The notes beneath the pieces were generated by a model that saw nothing but the letters and a program-made list of their open reading frames with translations, did not search any database and was not told where the DNA came from. Below are positions 46,138 to 56,033 of a stretch of 64,000 nucleotides of DNA, in pieces; the stretch's first letter is position 1, and each line of letters begins with the position of its first letter. This stretch comes from Marinoscillum sp049115815. GTDB taxonomy: Bacteria; Bacteroidota; Bacteroidia; Cytophagales; Cyclobacteriaceae. The stretch covers positions 62,001 to 126,000 of the forward strand of contig JAGDZO010000006.1 of the NCBI GenBank assembly GCA_049115815.1, written 5' to 3'. The position numbers and the translations under genes are program-made.

Positions 46138-48965
46138 TGAAAACAAAAGAAAAGATGAAATCTAGCGAGATCAAGAAGCTTTGCGGAGATGTAGCGAAAC
46201 ACACCTTATGGATTGCAATTATCCTTTTTTTGGTTGGTTGCTCCACAGAGAAGTTAACCGTAGTGCCAAAGCAACTTGTAGTGAATGAAGGACTGGTGAA
46301 CCCTCTAGGTTTTCATAGTGATACACCTGTATTCTCTTGGAAACTTTCCAAGGCATCATTGGCGCAATCGGCATACGAAATAGTAGTGGCTAGCGGGCAA
46401 GATCTATTGTTAGCGAATCCAGATTTATGGTCTTCGGGTAAGCGTGAATCGTCACAGTCATTGTATGTGAAGTATGACGGAGCACCTCTGAATTCACGAG
46501 ATGAGGTTTTTTGGCAGGTCAGATATTGGGATGAAAAGGGTGAGGCCTCATCATGGAGTGAGGTGGCCACTTTCGAATTAGGACTCTTAACCAATCAAGA
46601 CTGGGAAGGTAATTGGATATCAATACCTGATAGCGAGCTTCAGGAGAAAGATACTATAAAAGGCAACAGAGGATCATTGATCTTGCGACCTCAGTATTTC
46701 CGTAAGGAGATCAACATTGACTCGGAGATCAAGCAAGCGAGACTCTACATCACTGCTAAGGGTGTCTTTGAAGCTTATATCAATGGGAACAAAGTCAGCA
46801 ATGACGTCATGTCACCGGGATGGACACCTTTGAATAAGAGCATTTCTACTTTGACTTATGATGTCACCGATCTAGTGCGTAAGGGTGAGAATGCGATCGG
46901 AGCTGTAGTAGCAGAGGGCTGGCATTCGGGCAGAATCAACTTGAGAAAAACCAGAAAAAGACTCGAACATACGCCTCAGTTACTCTATCAATTGGAGATT
47001 GAGACAAAGGATGGCAAAGTACAAATCCTATCAGATGACTCTTGGAAAGTCACCAATCAGGGTCCCATACGTGCAGCAAAAATCTACGACGGAGAATTTT
47101 ATGATGCCAATTTTGAATTGGGTAATTGGTCAACGTTAGGATATGATGATTCTCAATGGCTAAGTGCTGTAGCGCACGATTTATCGGATAGCGTGTTATT
47201 GATGCCTAAGCGCTTCGAAACCACTAAAGATCAACTTGAGCTCCAAGTTGTAAATTTTACCAATAGTGATAGCGGAAGGCCAATTTTCGATTTCGGCCAA
47301 AACAATGTGGGAGTTCCTCGGGTGCAAGTACCTATGACTAAGGGAGATACTTTGGTTATTCGATTTGCCGAAATGCTGGATGCAGATGGTTCGCTGTTTA
47401 CCCGAAATTATCGATCTGCAATTTCCACAGATTACTACGTAGCAGCAGCAGATGGCGTGATTGATTACAGACCAACTTTCACATTCCACGGTTATCGATA
47501 TGTTGAATTGAGCGGATTTGCGTCAAGTTCAGTTCCACAAAATGATTGGGTTACGGCCATAGTCCAGTATTCAGATTTTGAGGAGAATGGAAGCTTTACT
47601 TCTTCGCACGACAAGCTCAATCAGCTTCAAAGCAACATCACTTGGGGATTGCGCAGCAATTTCCTAGATGTACCTACTGATTGCCCTCAGCGAGATGAAC
47701 GTCTGGGATGGACTGGAGACGCACAGGTTATTGCGCCAACATCTGTTTTTTATGCAGATATGGGCGCCTTTTGGTCTGGCTATCTACAGAGCATGCGTCA
47801 AGAGCAGTATAGAACCGGAGGTATCCCTAATGTCATTCCCAATGTCTTGAAAGCAGGGTCTTCTTCGGGTTGGGGTGATGCATGTGTCATTATTCCTTAT
47901 GAATTATACTTCAGGACAGGAGATAAACGTGTATTGGCTGAAAACTACGACATGATGAAGGGCTGGCTGAGATTTTACGCTTCCAAAGCGAATGACCACA
48001 TTGTGAGTATGCGCAGCTTTGCAGATTGGCTACAGCCTTACCCAAAAAGCAAAGAAGTACAAGGGCGAAGAGGAGACACACCTCCTGATTTTGTTTCTAC
48101 AGCCTATTATGCACGATCGGTTGAGCTGACCATGAAAAGTGCGCAAGTATTGGGTAAGACGCAAGAAGCCAATGAGCTCGCACTGCTCCTTGATTCTATT
48201 AAAATAGCATTTGATGGTAAGTTTTTTGACGAAGAAGCGAAGGTCACGCATCACCTGGAGACCCAGACTCAATACTTGTTGGCTTTAAAGTTTGATTTGC
48301 TTCCAGAAGGTAAGGTTCAGAAAGCCAGAGAGCATCTTGTGCGGGTCATTTCAGAAGCCGATAATCATTTGGGTACCGGCTTTTTGGGTACTCCGTTGCT
48401 GCCTTTCGTGCTAGATGAAGCAGGCGAAACCGACCTGATGTATGAGATATTGTTCAAAGAAACTTATCCATCATGGTTTTACTCCATCAACCAGGGAGCC
48501 ACCACCATGTGGGAGCGTTGGGATAGCTACACGCACAAGGACGGCTTCAATCCCGGAGGGATGAATTCGTTTAACCACTATGCATATGGCGCCATTGGGC
48601 AATGGATGTATGAGCGCATCGCAGGTATAAAACCTGTAAGCCCTGGTTATAAAGAAATTGAGATTGCCCCGATTCCGGGTGGACCACTTACATCTACTGA
48701 GGCTAGTTATGATTCACCTTATGGAAAGGTTAGGAGCAGCTGGAAGATTATTGAAGGGAAATTTCATCTTGAGGTCGTCATTCCTCCTAATACTTCGGCT
48801 AAAATCATAGTTCCTGGTCTTGCGGACTTAAAGCTCAATGGAGTTCCTTTCTCCGATCAAACCGATGTAAAGCTCATTGAAGCAGATGAAAATGGCTTTA
48901 AGCTTGAAGCAAAGCCCGGGACTTATCTATTCGAATCACAATTAGACAATCAGGATACCAAATGA
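46137..48965 (+). CDS. GH78 alpha-L-rhamnosidase (3 of 3), lipoprotein
   Basis: ATG at 46137 overlaps the previous stop by one base (TGATG); a GTG one codon upstream is also open. The 942-residue protein has a long N-region and a lipobox IILFLVGC. GH78 order: NEGLVNPLGFHSDTPVFSWKL, the jelly roll, DFGQNNVGVPRVQV, then the barrel with PTDCPQRDERLGWTGDAQV (general acid Glu521 of this start), TTMWERWDSY and NSFNHYAYGAIGQWMY, and a C-terminal sandwich (PPNTSAKIIVP). Its active-site motif is like that of the 6558 copy and unlike that of the 25486 copy. It would release alpha-L-rhamnose from oligomers and overlaps the GH2 start by four bases. Confidence 0.95.
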   Translation: MKTKEKMKSSEIKKLCGDVAKHTLWIAIILFLVGCSTEKLTVVPKQLVVNEGLVNPLGFHSDTPVFSWKLSKASLAQSAYEIVVASGQDLLLANPDLWSSGKRESSQSLYVKYDGAPLNSRDEVFWQVRYWDEKGEASSWSEVATFELGLLTNQDWEGNWISIPDSELQEKDTIKGNRGSLILRPQYFRKEINIDSEIKQARLYITAKGVFEAYINGNKVSNDVMSPGWTPLNKSISTLTYDVTDLVRKGENAIGAVVAEGWHSGRINLRKTRKRLEHTPQLLYQLEIETKDGKVQILSDDSWKVTNQGPIRAAKIYDGEFYDANFELGNWSTLGYDDSQWLSAVAHDLSDSVLLMPKRFETTKDQLELQVVNFTNSDSGRPIFDFGQNNVGVPRVQVPMTKGDTLVIRFAEMLDADGSLFTRNYRSAISTDYYVAAADGVIDYRPTFTFHGYRYVELSGFASSSVPQNDWVTAIVQYSDFEENGSFTSSHDKLNQLQSNITWGLRSNFLDVPTDCPQRDERLGWTGDAQVIAPTSVFYADMGAFWSGYLQSMRQEQYRTGGIPNVIPNVLKAGSSSGWGDACVIIPYELYFRTGDKRVLAENYDMMKGWLRFYASKANDHIVSMRSFADWLQPYPKSKEVQGRRGDTPPDFVSTAYYARSVELTMKSAQVLGKTQEANELALLLDSIKIAFDGKFFDEEAKVTHHLETQTQYLLALKFDLLPEGKVQKAREHLVRVISEADNHLGTGFLGTPLLPFVLDEAGETDLMYEILFKETYPSWFYSINQGATTMWERWDSYTHKDGFNPGGMNSFNHYAYGAIGQWMYERIAGIKPVSPGYKEIEIAPIPGGPLTSTEASYDSPYGKVRSSWKIIEGKFHLEVVIPPNTSAKIIVPGLADLKLNGVPFSDQTDVKLIEADENGFKLEAKPGTYLFESQLDNQDTK

Positions 48966-51643
48966 AGCGCTTATTCCAGTTCGGACTTGTAATTACACTG
49001 GCCCTTTCACTACAACCAGTGCACGCTCAACTCACTCGGACCATCAATGAGTCATGGACTTTTCTAAAAGACAATTCCATTCAGTCCATCAAAGAGTTTG
49101 AAAATTCAGATCAAACATTGGAGGCAGTGGATCTTCCCCATACTTGGAATGTGGAGGATGTTACCGACGAAAAGAAAGGATTTTATCGCGGAGCAGGTTG
49201 GTATAGTAAAAAAGTACGAATACCGTCATCGTATGAGGCTAAGCAGCTATTCCTACATTTCGAAGGAGTCAATACAGTTGCTGAGGTGTATATCAATTCC
49301 AAACTTGCTGGCAAGCACATTGGAGGATATACCCGGTTCGTTGTTCCGGTCTCTCACTTTATTGAATTCAGTGAAGAAGCGTTCAGCACTTTCGATGTGG
49401 TTGTTAAAGCAGACAACAGCTTCAACAAAAACATTCCAACTCTGACAGCAGATTTCACCTTCTTCGGAGGTATCTATAGAGATGTCAATCTAGTGGTTAA
49501 GGAGAAGGTTCACTTTGATATAGAAGATTACGCAGCAAATGGTGTATTTCTGAGTACCCCTGAAGTTTCAAAGGAAAATGGGGAGGTAGATATGAAGGTC
49601 AGGATCAAGAACGACGAGTTGGCTACAAAGAAGGTAAAGCTGACAACAAGTATTTTCGATCCTAACAATGAATTAGTTAGTAAGCATGCTAAAACGCTGA
49701 AGTTGAGTGCCGGAAAATCCAATGAATTCGATCTTGAATTAGATGATGTTGCAGACCCTATGCTGTGGAGCCCAGATAGCCCTAATTTGTGCAGGGTCGT
49801 TTGTGAAATAGTTGATCCCAAGAGCAAAAATGTACTTGATCTAGTATCCAGCCCACTAGGTTTTCGATGGTTCCGATTCGATAAGGATGAGGGATTCTTT
49901 TTGAATGGAGAGCATTTAAAATTAATCGGTACGAATCGTCACCAGGATTACAAGGGTATCGGCAATGCATTGCCGGATTACCTACATGTAGAAGACGTTG
50001 TACTCATGAAAGAAATGGGAAGCAATTTTCTGAGGATTGCTCACTATCCACAGGATCCCGCGATTCTAGAGACTTGTGATCGTCTGGGAATTTTGACTAC
50101 TGTTGAAACACCTATCGTGGATACAGTAACTGAGACCGAAGAATTTGGTCAAAATTGTTTGAACGCACAACTAGAGATGATTCGTCAAAACTATAATCAC
50201 CCAAGCCTCATCATCTGGGCATATATGAATGAGGTGCTCCTGAGGCCGAAGTATAGAAAAGATCCGGAGCGATTCAAGCAATACACGGATTTCGTTCGCG
50301 ACTTGGCCCAAGAGCTAGAGGATCTTACACGTGCTGAAGATCCCTATCGATATACCATGATTCCCAATCACGGAGGACTGGATATTTACAAGAATGCCGG
50401 ACTTACAGAGGTGCCAATGATTGTAGGCTGGAACATTTACGATGGTTGGTATGCAAGAGATTTTGAGGGGCTAGAACCTAAGCTCCAGCAGATACATGAG
50501 GAGGTAGACCGACCCATGATCATTACTGAGTATGGAGCAGGCGCTGACCCGCGCTTGCATTCATTGAATCCACAGCGTTTTGACTTCACGCAGGAGTATG
50601 CCACTATTTACCATAAGTACTACCTTGAATTGTTCGATAAACTTCCCTACGTAGCAGGAGCCAATGTTTGGAATTATGCGGATTTCAGTTCAGAACATCG
50701 TGTGGATGCGGTGCAAAGTGTCAATAACAAAGGATTGGTGGGCATTGACCGTAAACCGAAAGATTTTTTTTTCTATTACCAAGCCAAGCTGTTGGAAGAA
50801 CCTTTTATTGGAATAGCGACAAAAACATGGAATAGGCGAACTGCTTTAGAAGATAAAGGTCAAAAAGGCATTGCCACAATGACCGTTCAGGTGTTCTCTA
50901 ATCAGGAGACTATTGAACTATTCCTGAATGGTAAAAGCCTGGGATCTAAGAAAGTAGAAGATGCCATTGCGGTTTTTGATGTTCCGTTTGTGCAAGGAGT
51001 CAATAAACTGAAAGCGAAAGTTGAGGAACTTGAAGACTACTCAGAAGTGAAAGTCGACATTTTACCCAATTCTTTGGCAGAGTTTCCAGCGAACGGACTG
51101 TCCATCAACATCGGGGACGAGCGATTCTTCTACGATGAAAAAACTGGTCAGGCCTGGGGAATTGATAGGCCTTATACGGAAGGCAGCTGGGGATCAGTCG
51201 GAGGTGAGCCTTACCGACGAACCTCTCGCAGACCTCAACATCCATACGGTACAAATCAGCCAATAAAAGGGACGTATTGTGATCCGGTCTATCAGACTCA
51301 GTTGATTGGACTAGAGGCGTATCGCTTTGATGTTCCTCCCGGACAGTATGATATTAAATTGCACTTTGCCGAACTGGAAGGCTCGAATGCCAAGCATCTC
51401 CCTTACGACCTTGCCGATGGTGAAGAATCATCAACTGAAGCAACAAGCAGGACTTTTTCAGTCATTATTAATGGCCAACCTATTCTTCAAAAACTGGATA
51501 TCCTCAATGAATACGGTGAGTACAGGGCAGTGAAGTTTAAAACGGAAGTATACGTTGGCCAAGAAGGATCGATTGTGATCTCATTTGATAAGAGTATTGG
51601 TGAGCCAATTCTAAATGCCATTGAAATAGATAAGAAATTATGA
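48962..51643 (+). CDS. GH2 glycoside hydrolase with C-terminal malectin-like domain
   Basis: The 893-residue protein has signal peptide LFQFGLVITLALSLQPVHAQ and starts within an ATGA overlap. The GH2 order is a jelly roll (WYSKKVRIP, AEVYINSKLAGKHIGGYTRF), an Ig-like domain, and a TIM barrel with acid/base Glu424 in IIWAYMNE and nucleophile Glu523 in IITEYGAG. A linker domain follows, then a malectin-like carbohydrate-binding domain (LSINIGDERFFYDEKTG to PILNAIEIDK). GH2 covers beta-galactosidases, beta-glucuronidases and beta-mannosidases; a uronide- or galactoside-releasing role fits this PUL. Both catalytic residues are present, unlike in the GH2 at 28376. Confidence 0.93.
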   Translation: MKRLFQFGLVITLALSLQPVHAQLTRTINESWTFLKDNSIQSIKEFENSDQTLEAVDLPHTWNVEDVTDEKKGFYRGAGWYSKKVRIPSSYEAKQLFLHFEGVNTVAEVYINSKLAGKHIGGYTRFVVPVSHFIEFSEEAFSTFDVVVKADNSFNKNIPTLTADFTFFGGIYRDVNLVVKEKVHFDIEDYAANGVFLSTPEVSKENGEVDMKVRIKNDELATKKVKLTTSIFDPNNELVSKHAKTLKLSAGKSNEFDLELDDVADPMLWSPDSPNLCRVVCEIVDPKSKNVLDLVSSPLGFRWFRFDKDEGFFLNGEHLKLIGTNRHQDYKGIGNALPDYLHVEDVVLMKEMGSNFLRIAHYPQDPAILETCDRLGILTTVETPIVDTVTETEEFGQNCLNAQLEMIRQNYNHPSLIIWAYMNEVLLRPKYRKDPERFKQYTDFVRDLAQELEDLTRAEDPYRYTMIPNHGGLDIYKNAGLTEVPMIVGWNIYDGWYARDFEGLEPKLQQIHEEVDRPMIITEYGAGADPRLHSLNPQRFDFTQEYATIYHKYYLELFDKLPYVAGANVWNYADFSSEHRVDAVQSVNNKGLVGIDRKPKDFFFYYQAKLLEEPFIGIATKTWNRRTALEDKGQKGIATMTVQVFSNQETIELFLNGKSLGSKKVEDAIAVFDVPFVQGVNKLKAKVEELEDYSEVKVDILPNSLAEFPANGLSINIGDERFFYDEKTGQAWGIDRPYTEGSWGSVGGEPYRRTSRRPQHPYGTNQPIKGTYCDPVYQTQLIGLEAYRFDVPPGQYDIKLHFAELEGSNAKHLPYDLADGEESSTEATSRTFSVIINGQPILQKLDILNEYGEYRAVKFKTEVYVGQEGSIVISFDKSIGEPILNAIEIDKKL

Positions 51644-53076
51644 GAATAACGAAGATTATCATAATGCTCGCAATTTTTGGAGTGAATAGTGTTTTGGCAC
51701 AAAATGAACAGAACGTTCTAGTCTTTCTCGTAGATGACCTAAGGCCAACTCTCGGTGCTTATGGAGACGATCTGGCAATAACCCCCAACATTGATAAGCT
51801 CGCTGATGAAGGTATAGTGTTCGATAAGGCTTATTGTCAACAGGCAGTATGTGCACCCTCCAGAATGAGTATTCTTACCGGCAATCGGGTGGAGACGATC
51901 GGGATTCATTCGCTTTTTACCCCGCTGAGAACCGTCCATGAAGATATGCTCACTATGCCAGAGTTTTTTAAAGAAAACGGCTATCAAACTGTAAGCATTG
52001 GTAAAGTTTACCATCATGATCGGGATGATAAAGCCAATTGGAGTATTCATATTCCCAAGGAGGCGAACACTTACAATGTTCTGAAAAATCAGGTGCTTCT
52101 GGATAGCCTTAAAGAAGCAGGGGTAAAGCCGTTAAAAGGCCCGGCATATGAGTCGGCGGATGTGGAGGACGATGCATACAAGGATGGCAGGGCGGCCCGA
52201 TACGCCATAGAGACTTTGGATAAACTCAAGGATGAGAAGTTCATGATGTTCGTTGGGCTTAGTAAACCTCATTTGCCTTTCAACGCTCCCAAAAAGTATT
52301 GGGACCTCTATGACCGTGAAAATTTTGACATTCCAAATAAAGAAGCTCCTGAAGGAGTGAGTCAATACGCATTGACTCCCTGGAATGAGTTAAGAGGATA
52401 CTACGGCATGCCGAAGGAAGGGGTGCTTGATGATGACTTATCTCGAAATCTAATGCACGGTTATTATGCCTGCGTCTCTTATGTCGATGCACAGGTAGGG
52501 AAGGTCATGGCAAAATTGGATGAGCTGGGACTAAGAGAAAACACGACTGTGGTGTTCATGAGTGACCATGGCTGGAAGCTTGGGGAGCATGGTGCCTGGT
52601 GCAAGCATACCAATTTCGAAATAGACACCAGAGTTCCATTGATCCTAAGCAGCCCACGCAGTAAGAAAAGTTCGTCTGGTAAACGAAGCAATGCGCTCGT
52701 TGAAAACATTGATGTGTTTCCAACTCTGGCCGAAGCTTGTGGATTGTCCATTCCCGAAGTGGATGGGAAAAGCATAATGCCACTACTGAATAAGCCGGGG
52801 GAAAAATGGGATAAAGCTGCATATAGTGTCTTTGGAAGAGGAGATAAAATTATTGGTCTTTCGGTTACGGACGGAAAAATGAGATATACAGAATGGAGGT
52901 ATCGATTGGATAACACGGTACACTCCTGTGAGCTTTATTTCTGCGAAGTAGATCATACGACACAGAGCAAAAACCTGGCTGAAAATCAAGATTATAAAGA
53001 AGACTTAAAAGACTTGAAATTATTGCTGTATCAGCAGTTTCCAGACACCTACAAAATACCTAAGTACGATAACTAA
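51640..53076 (+). CDS. S1-family sulfatase, iduronate-2-sulfatase-like (2 of 4)
   Basis: The 478-residue secreted protein (signal MLAIFGVNSVLAQ) starts inside an ATGA overlap with GH2, so it is probably translationally coupled. The core begins VLVFLVDDLRPTLGAYG. The signature is CAPSRMSILTGNR with Cys71 as the formylglycine precursor, then IGKVYHHD, LSKPHLPFNAPKKYWDLYD and MSDHGWKLGEHGAWCKHTNFE. This pattern is that of iduronate-2-sulfatase-like proteins (S1_7-type, as I recall), a class found in ulvan PULs. The precise sugar and position cleaved are not determined by sequence. It is followed after 7 bases by another sulfatase. Confidence 0.94.
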   Translation: MRITKIIIMLAIFGVNSVLAQNEQNVLVFLVDDLRPTLGAYGDDLAITPNIDKLADEGIVFDKAYCQQAVCAPSRMSILTGNRVETIGIHSLFTPLRTVHEDMLTMPEFFKENGYQTVSIGKVYHHDRDDKANWSIHIPKEANTYNVLKNQVLLDSLKEAGVKPLKGPAYESADVEDDAYKDGRAARYAIETLDKLKDEKFMMFVGLSKPHLPFNAPKKYWDLYDRENFDIPNKEAPEGVSQYALTPWNELRGYYGMPKEGVLDDDLSRNLMHGYYACVSYVDAQVGKVMAKLDELGLRENTTVVFMSDHGWKLGEHGAWCKHTNFEIDTRVPLILSSPRSKKSSSGKRSNALVENIDVFPTLAEACGLSIPEVDGKSIMPLLNKPGEKWDKAAYSVFGRGDKIIGLSVTDGKMRYTEWRYRLDNTVHSCELYFCEVDHTTQSKNLAENQDYKEDLKDLKLLLYQQFPDTYKIPKYDN

Positions 53077-53083
53077 CTAAATT

Positions 53084-54424
53084 ATGAAGAAAGTAACCAA
53101 ACCTGTTACTAACACACTACTGCTGCTTGTTCTCATGGCCATGGTCATGTCCTGTGGCAAGAAGAAAGTTGCTGAACAAGCCAAAAACGATGAACAAGAA
53201 TTACCCAATATAGTCTTCATTCTGTCCGACGATCAGGCATGGAACGATTACGGTTTTATGGGGCATCAGTCCATTGAGACTCCCAACATCGATAAGATGG
53301 CGGGAGAAGCGCTCACATTTACACGAGGATATGTTCCTACTTCTCTTTGTAGTCCGTCATTGGCTACCATCATTACTGGCAAGTATCCAAGACACCACAA
53401 TATTTTGGGAAATGATTGGGTTTACGACAGAACGAAGGATAAAGCACAAAGAGCACAGAATAGGGCAGAAGCTTACGCCCATGTCATTGAGAGATTCCGA
53501 GAGGAAGCTACTTTACCTAAAATGCTCAAAGAGAAAGGATACATCTCTTTTCAAAGTGGGAAATGGTGGCACGGAAGCCACAAAGATGGTGGCTTTGATT
53601 ATGGAATGACGCATGGCGACCCAACTAGAGGTGGACGTCATGGGGACTATGGATTAGAAATTGGGCGCAAAGGAATGGATACGCTCAACACTTTTATTGA
53701 TTATGCGGTAGACGAAGGCAAACCATTTTTCCTTTGGTATGCACCCTTCTTACCTCATCAGCCGCACAATCCACCTGACAGTCTTTTTCAGAAATACAAG
53801 GATCAAGCCCCTACGGAGCTGGTAGCAAAATACTGGGCCATGTGTGAGTGGTTTGATATTACAATCGGTCAGCTCAATGATAAAATCGAAGCAAAGGGCT
53901 TGATGGAAAATACGCTTTTCGTCTATGTCTGTGACAATGGCTGGGTGCAAAATGAGAATCGACCAACATATGAGCATTTCTCTAAACGCTCCCCATTTGA
54001 TTACGGAATGCGAACGCCTATTTTCTATAAATGGAAAGGCAAGATCGAACCAAGAATGGATACTGAAACGCTCACTAGTTCTATTGACATGGTACCTACG
54101 GTATTGGATTTGGTTGGGCTTGATCGACCTGCAGATTTACCTGGTGTCAACGTGCTCAGCGAACAAGCACTCAATAGTAGAGAAGCAATTTTCGGTGAAA
54201 TATATGCGCATGACTTCACCACAGTGGATTCTAGTTTGTTCTACCAGATTGTATATACCAATCCATACAAGTTGATCGTACCAGATGAGACGAGAAAACC
54301 TGAGGAGTCCATCCAGCTTTATCAGATTTACGAAGATCCTATGGAACAAAATGATTTGGCTGTAGCCAAACCGGAAGTAGTGGATGATTTGATGCAGCGA
54401 CTGGCTAAACACTGGGAGAAATAA
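53084..54424 (+). CDS. S1-family sulfatase with CSPSL signature, lipoprotein (3 of 4)
   Basis: The 446-residue lipoprotein (LMAMVMSC lipobox) has the sulfatase fold: NIVFILSDDQAWNDYGFMGH, QSGKWWHGSHKDGG, YAPFLPHQPHNPP and VYVCDNGW. The maturation signature reads CSPSLATIITG. Cys89 and Pro91 are kept, but position 93, usually Arg, is Leu. I recall CxPSL forms in some bacterial S1 subfamilies, so it may be active. It lies between two S1_7-like sulfatases in one unit, which suggests stepwise removal of sulfate at different positions. Confidence 0.9.
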   Translation: MKKVTKPVTNTLLLLVLMAMVMSCGKKKVAEQAKNDEQELPNIVFILSDDQAWNDYGFMGHQSIETPNIDKMAGEALTFTRGYVPTSLCSPSLATIITGKYPRHHNILGNDWVYDRTKDKAQRAQNRAEAYAHVIERFREEATLPKMLKEKGYISFQSGKWWHGSHKDGGFDYGMTHGDPTRGGRHGDYGLEIGRKGMDTLNTFIDYAVDEGKPFFLWYAPFLPHQPHNPPDSLFQKYKDQAPTELVAKYWAMCEWFDITIGQLNDKIEAKGLMENTLFVYVCDNGWVQNENRPTYEHFSKRSPFDYGMRTPIFYKWKGKIEPRMDTETLTSSIDMVPTVLDLVGLDRPADLPGVNVLSEQALNSREAIFGEIYAHDFTTVDSSLFYQIVYTNPYKLIVPDETRKPEESIQLYQIYEDPMEQNDLAVAKPEVVDDLMQRLAKHWEK

Positions 54425-54442
54425 GCGAACTAATTGAAAAGC

Positions 54443-55924
54443 ATGAGAAGAGTCATCTACCCCTGTATAATCGCAGTTTTAGGATTTGTTAGTTGCAATC
54501 AAGCAAATAAGGCAGACCAACTACCAGAGCCCAAACCGAATGTGCTATTCATCTCGATAGATGATTTGAATACCTGGTTAGGTGCTTTGGGTGGCTTTTC
54601 CAATGCCAAGACGCCAAACATCGACAAATTGGCCGCTCAGGGTGTGATCTTTTCTAATGCGCATTGTCAGGCTCCTCTTTGTGGACCTTCCAGAGCGTCC
54701 ATCATGACTGGGTTGCGACCCTCCACTACGGGCATATACGGGATGATAGGAGATGACAATATACGATTGGATAATCCAGTCACTGAGCAGGTCACTTTCT
54801 TGCCTGAGTTTTTCGGACAGCAGGGCTACCATACCATGGGTATAGGCAAACTCTTTCATAGCCATGCACCAGAAGGACTATTTGACGAATCAGGAGGGAG
54901 AGTACCTCGATTTGGTCCTTACCCGAAGAAGCGATTCGTTTGGGAAGGGTTTGCTGAAGATCGGGAGAACTACGGAAGAACGAACACCGACTGGGGTGCT
55001 TTTCCTGAATCGGATATGTTGATGCCGGACCATCAGGCGTCTAACTGGATCATAGAAAGGCTGAAAAAAGAATATGATAAGCCATTCTTCATGGCTGTTG
55101 GGTATCAGCGGCCACATGTGCCTCTTTATGTGCCCCAAAAGTGGTTTGATATGCATCCACTTGAAGGGATAGAGACACCTCCTTATCAGGCTGACGATAT
55201 GCAGGACGTACCTGAAATTGGCCAACTGATCAACTATCTACCGATGATGCCTACTACAGACTGGGCTATAGAAAGTGGCGAATGGCCGAAGATCGTACAG
55301 GCTTATCAGGCTTGTGTCAGCTTTGTGGACAATGAGGTAGGACGGGTATTGGATGCCCTTGAAAAAAGTGGACATGCCGATAACACCGTCATTGTGCTTT
55401 GGTCAGATCATGGCTATCGACTTGGAGAAAAGGGCACTTTTGCCAAGCATGCTCTTTGGGATCCGGCTACTAAAGCACCACTTCTATTTGCTGCGCCGGG
55501 TTTGCCAAAAGGTAAGGTCATTGATGAGCCTGTTGAGATGCTTTCCATTTACCCTACTTTATTGGAATTGTGTGGCTTACCAGCAAATAAAGAGAATGAA
55601 GGGAAGAGTTTAGTCGATTTGATGCAGGGCAATGCTGATGACAATTCAGTAGCTATTACCACTTTCGGCATGAACAATCATACAGTTCGCTCCGCTGATT
55701 ATCGGTATATCCGATATGAAAATGGAGGAGAAGAATTTTATGATTACACGACTGACCCCAATGAATGGGTCAATCAAGTGGCGAATAAAGAATATGCTGC
55801 TGAGATTGATAAACTAAGGCGACTTTTGCCTTCAGTCAACCGCCCTTGGGCTACACATTCCAACTATAAATTTCAGAAGTATTTCGTTGATCAGAAGGTG
55901 AAAACTAGTTTAAGCTCCCAATAA
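54443..55924 (+). CDS. S1-family sulfatase, iduronate-2-sulfatase-like, lipoprotein (4 of 4)
   Basis: The frame opens at a TTG (54434), but ATG at 54443 gives MRRVIYPCIIAVLGFVSC, a lipoprotein signal; the product is 493 residues. Core motifs are VLFISIDDLNTWLGALGG, signature CGPSRASIMTGLRP (Cys80 as formylglycine precursor), GIGKLFHSH, VGYQRPHVPLYVPQKWFDMH and LWSDHGYRLGEKGTFAKHALW. It resembles the protein at 51640 and probably falls in the same S1_7-like group. It is the last gene of the 41.9-55.9 kb unit. Two sulfatases of one type in one unit suggests they differ in exo/endo action or in the neighbouring sugar. Confidence 0.93.
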   Translation: MRRVIYPCIIAVLGFVSCNQANKADQLPEPKPNVLFISIDDLNTWLGALGGFSNAKTPNIDKLAAQGVIFSNAHCQAPLCGPSRASIMTGLRPSTTGIYGMIGDDNIRLDNPVTEQVTFLPEFFGQQGYHTMGIGKLFHSHAPEGLFDESGGRVPRFGPYPKKRFVWEGFAEDRENYGRTNTDWGAFPESDMLMPDHQASNWIIERLKKEYDKPFFMAVGYQRPHVPLYVPQKWFDMHPLEGIETPPYQADDMQDVPEIGQLINYLPMMPTTDWAIESGEWPKIVQAYQACVSFVDNEVGRVLDALEKSGHADNTVIVLWSDHGYRLGEKGTFAKHALWDPATKAPLLFAAPGLPKGKVIDEPVEMLSIYPTLLELCGLPANKENEGKSLVDLMQGNADDNSVAITTFGMNNHTVRSADYRYIRYENGGEEFYDYTTDPNEWVNQVANKEYAAEIDKLRRLLPSVNRPWATHSNYKFQKYFVDQKVKTSLSSQ

Positions 55925-56033
55925 CCAATTAGTCAATAGACCCAACCTAATCAGATTACCTGCATTCTGGATTATCTAGCCACTATCTAAGGATTTGGCA
56001 TAGTAATATTACATTAGAACTATACAGCTAAAG

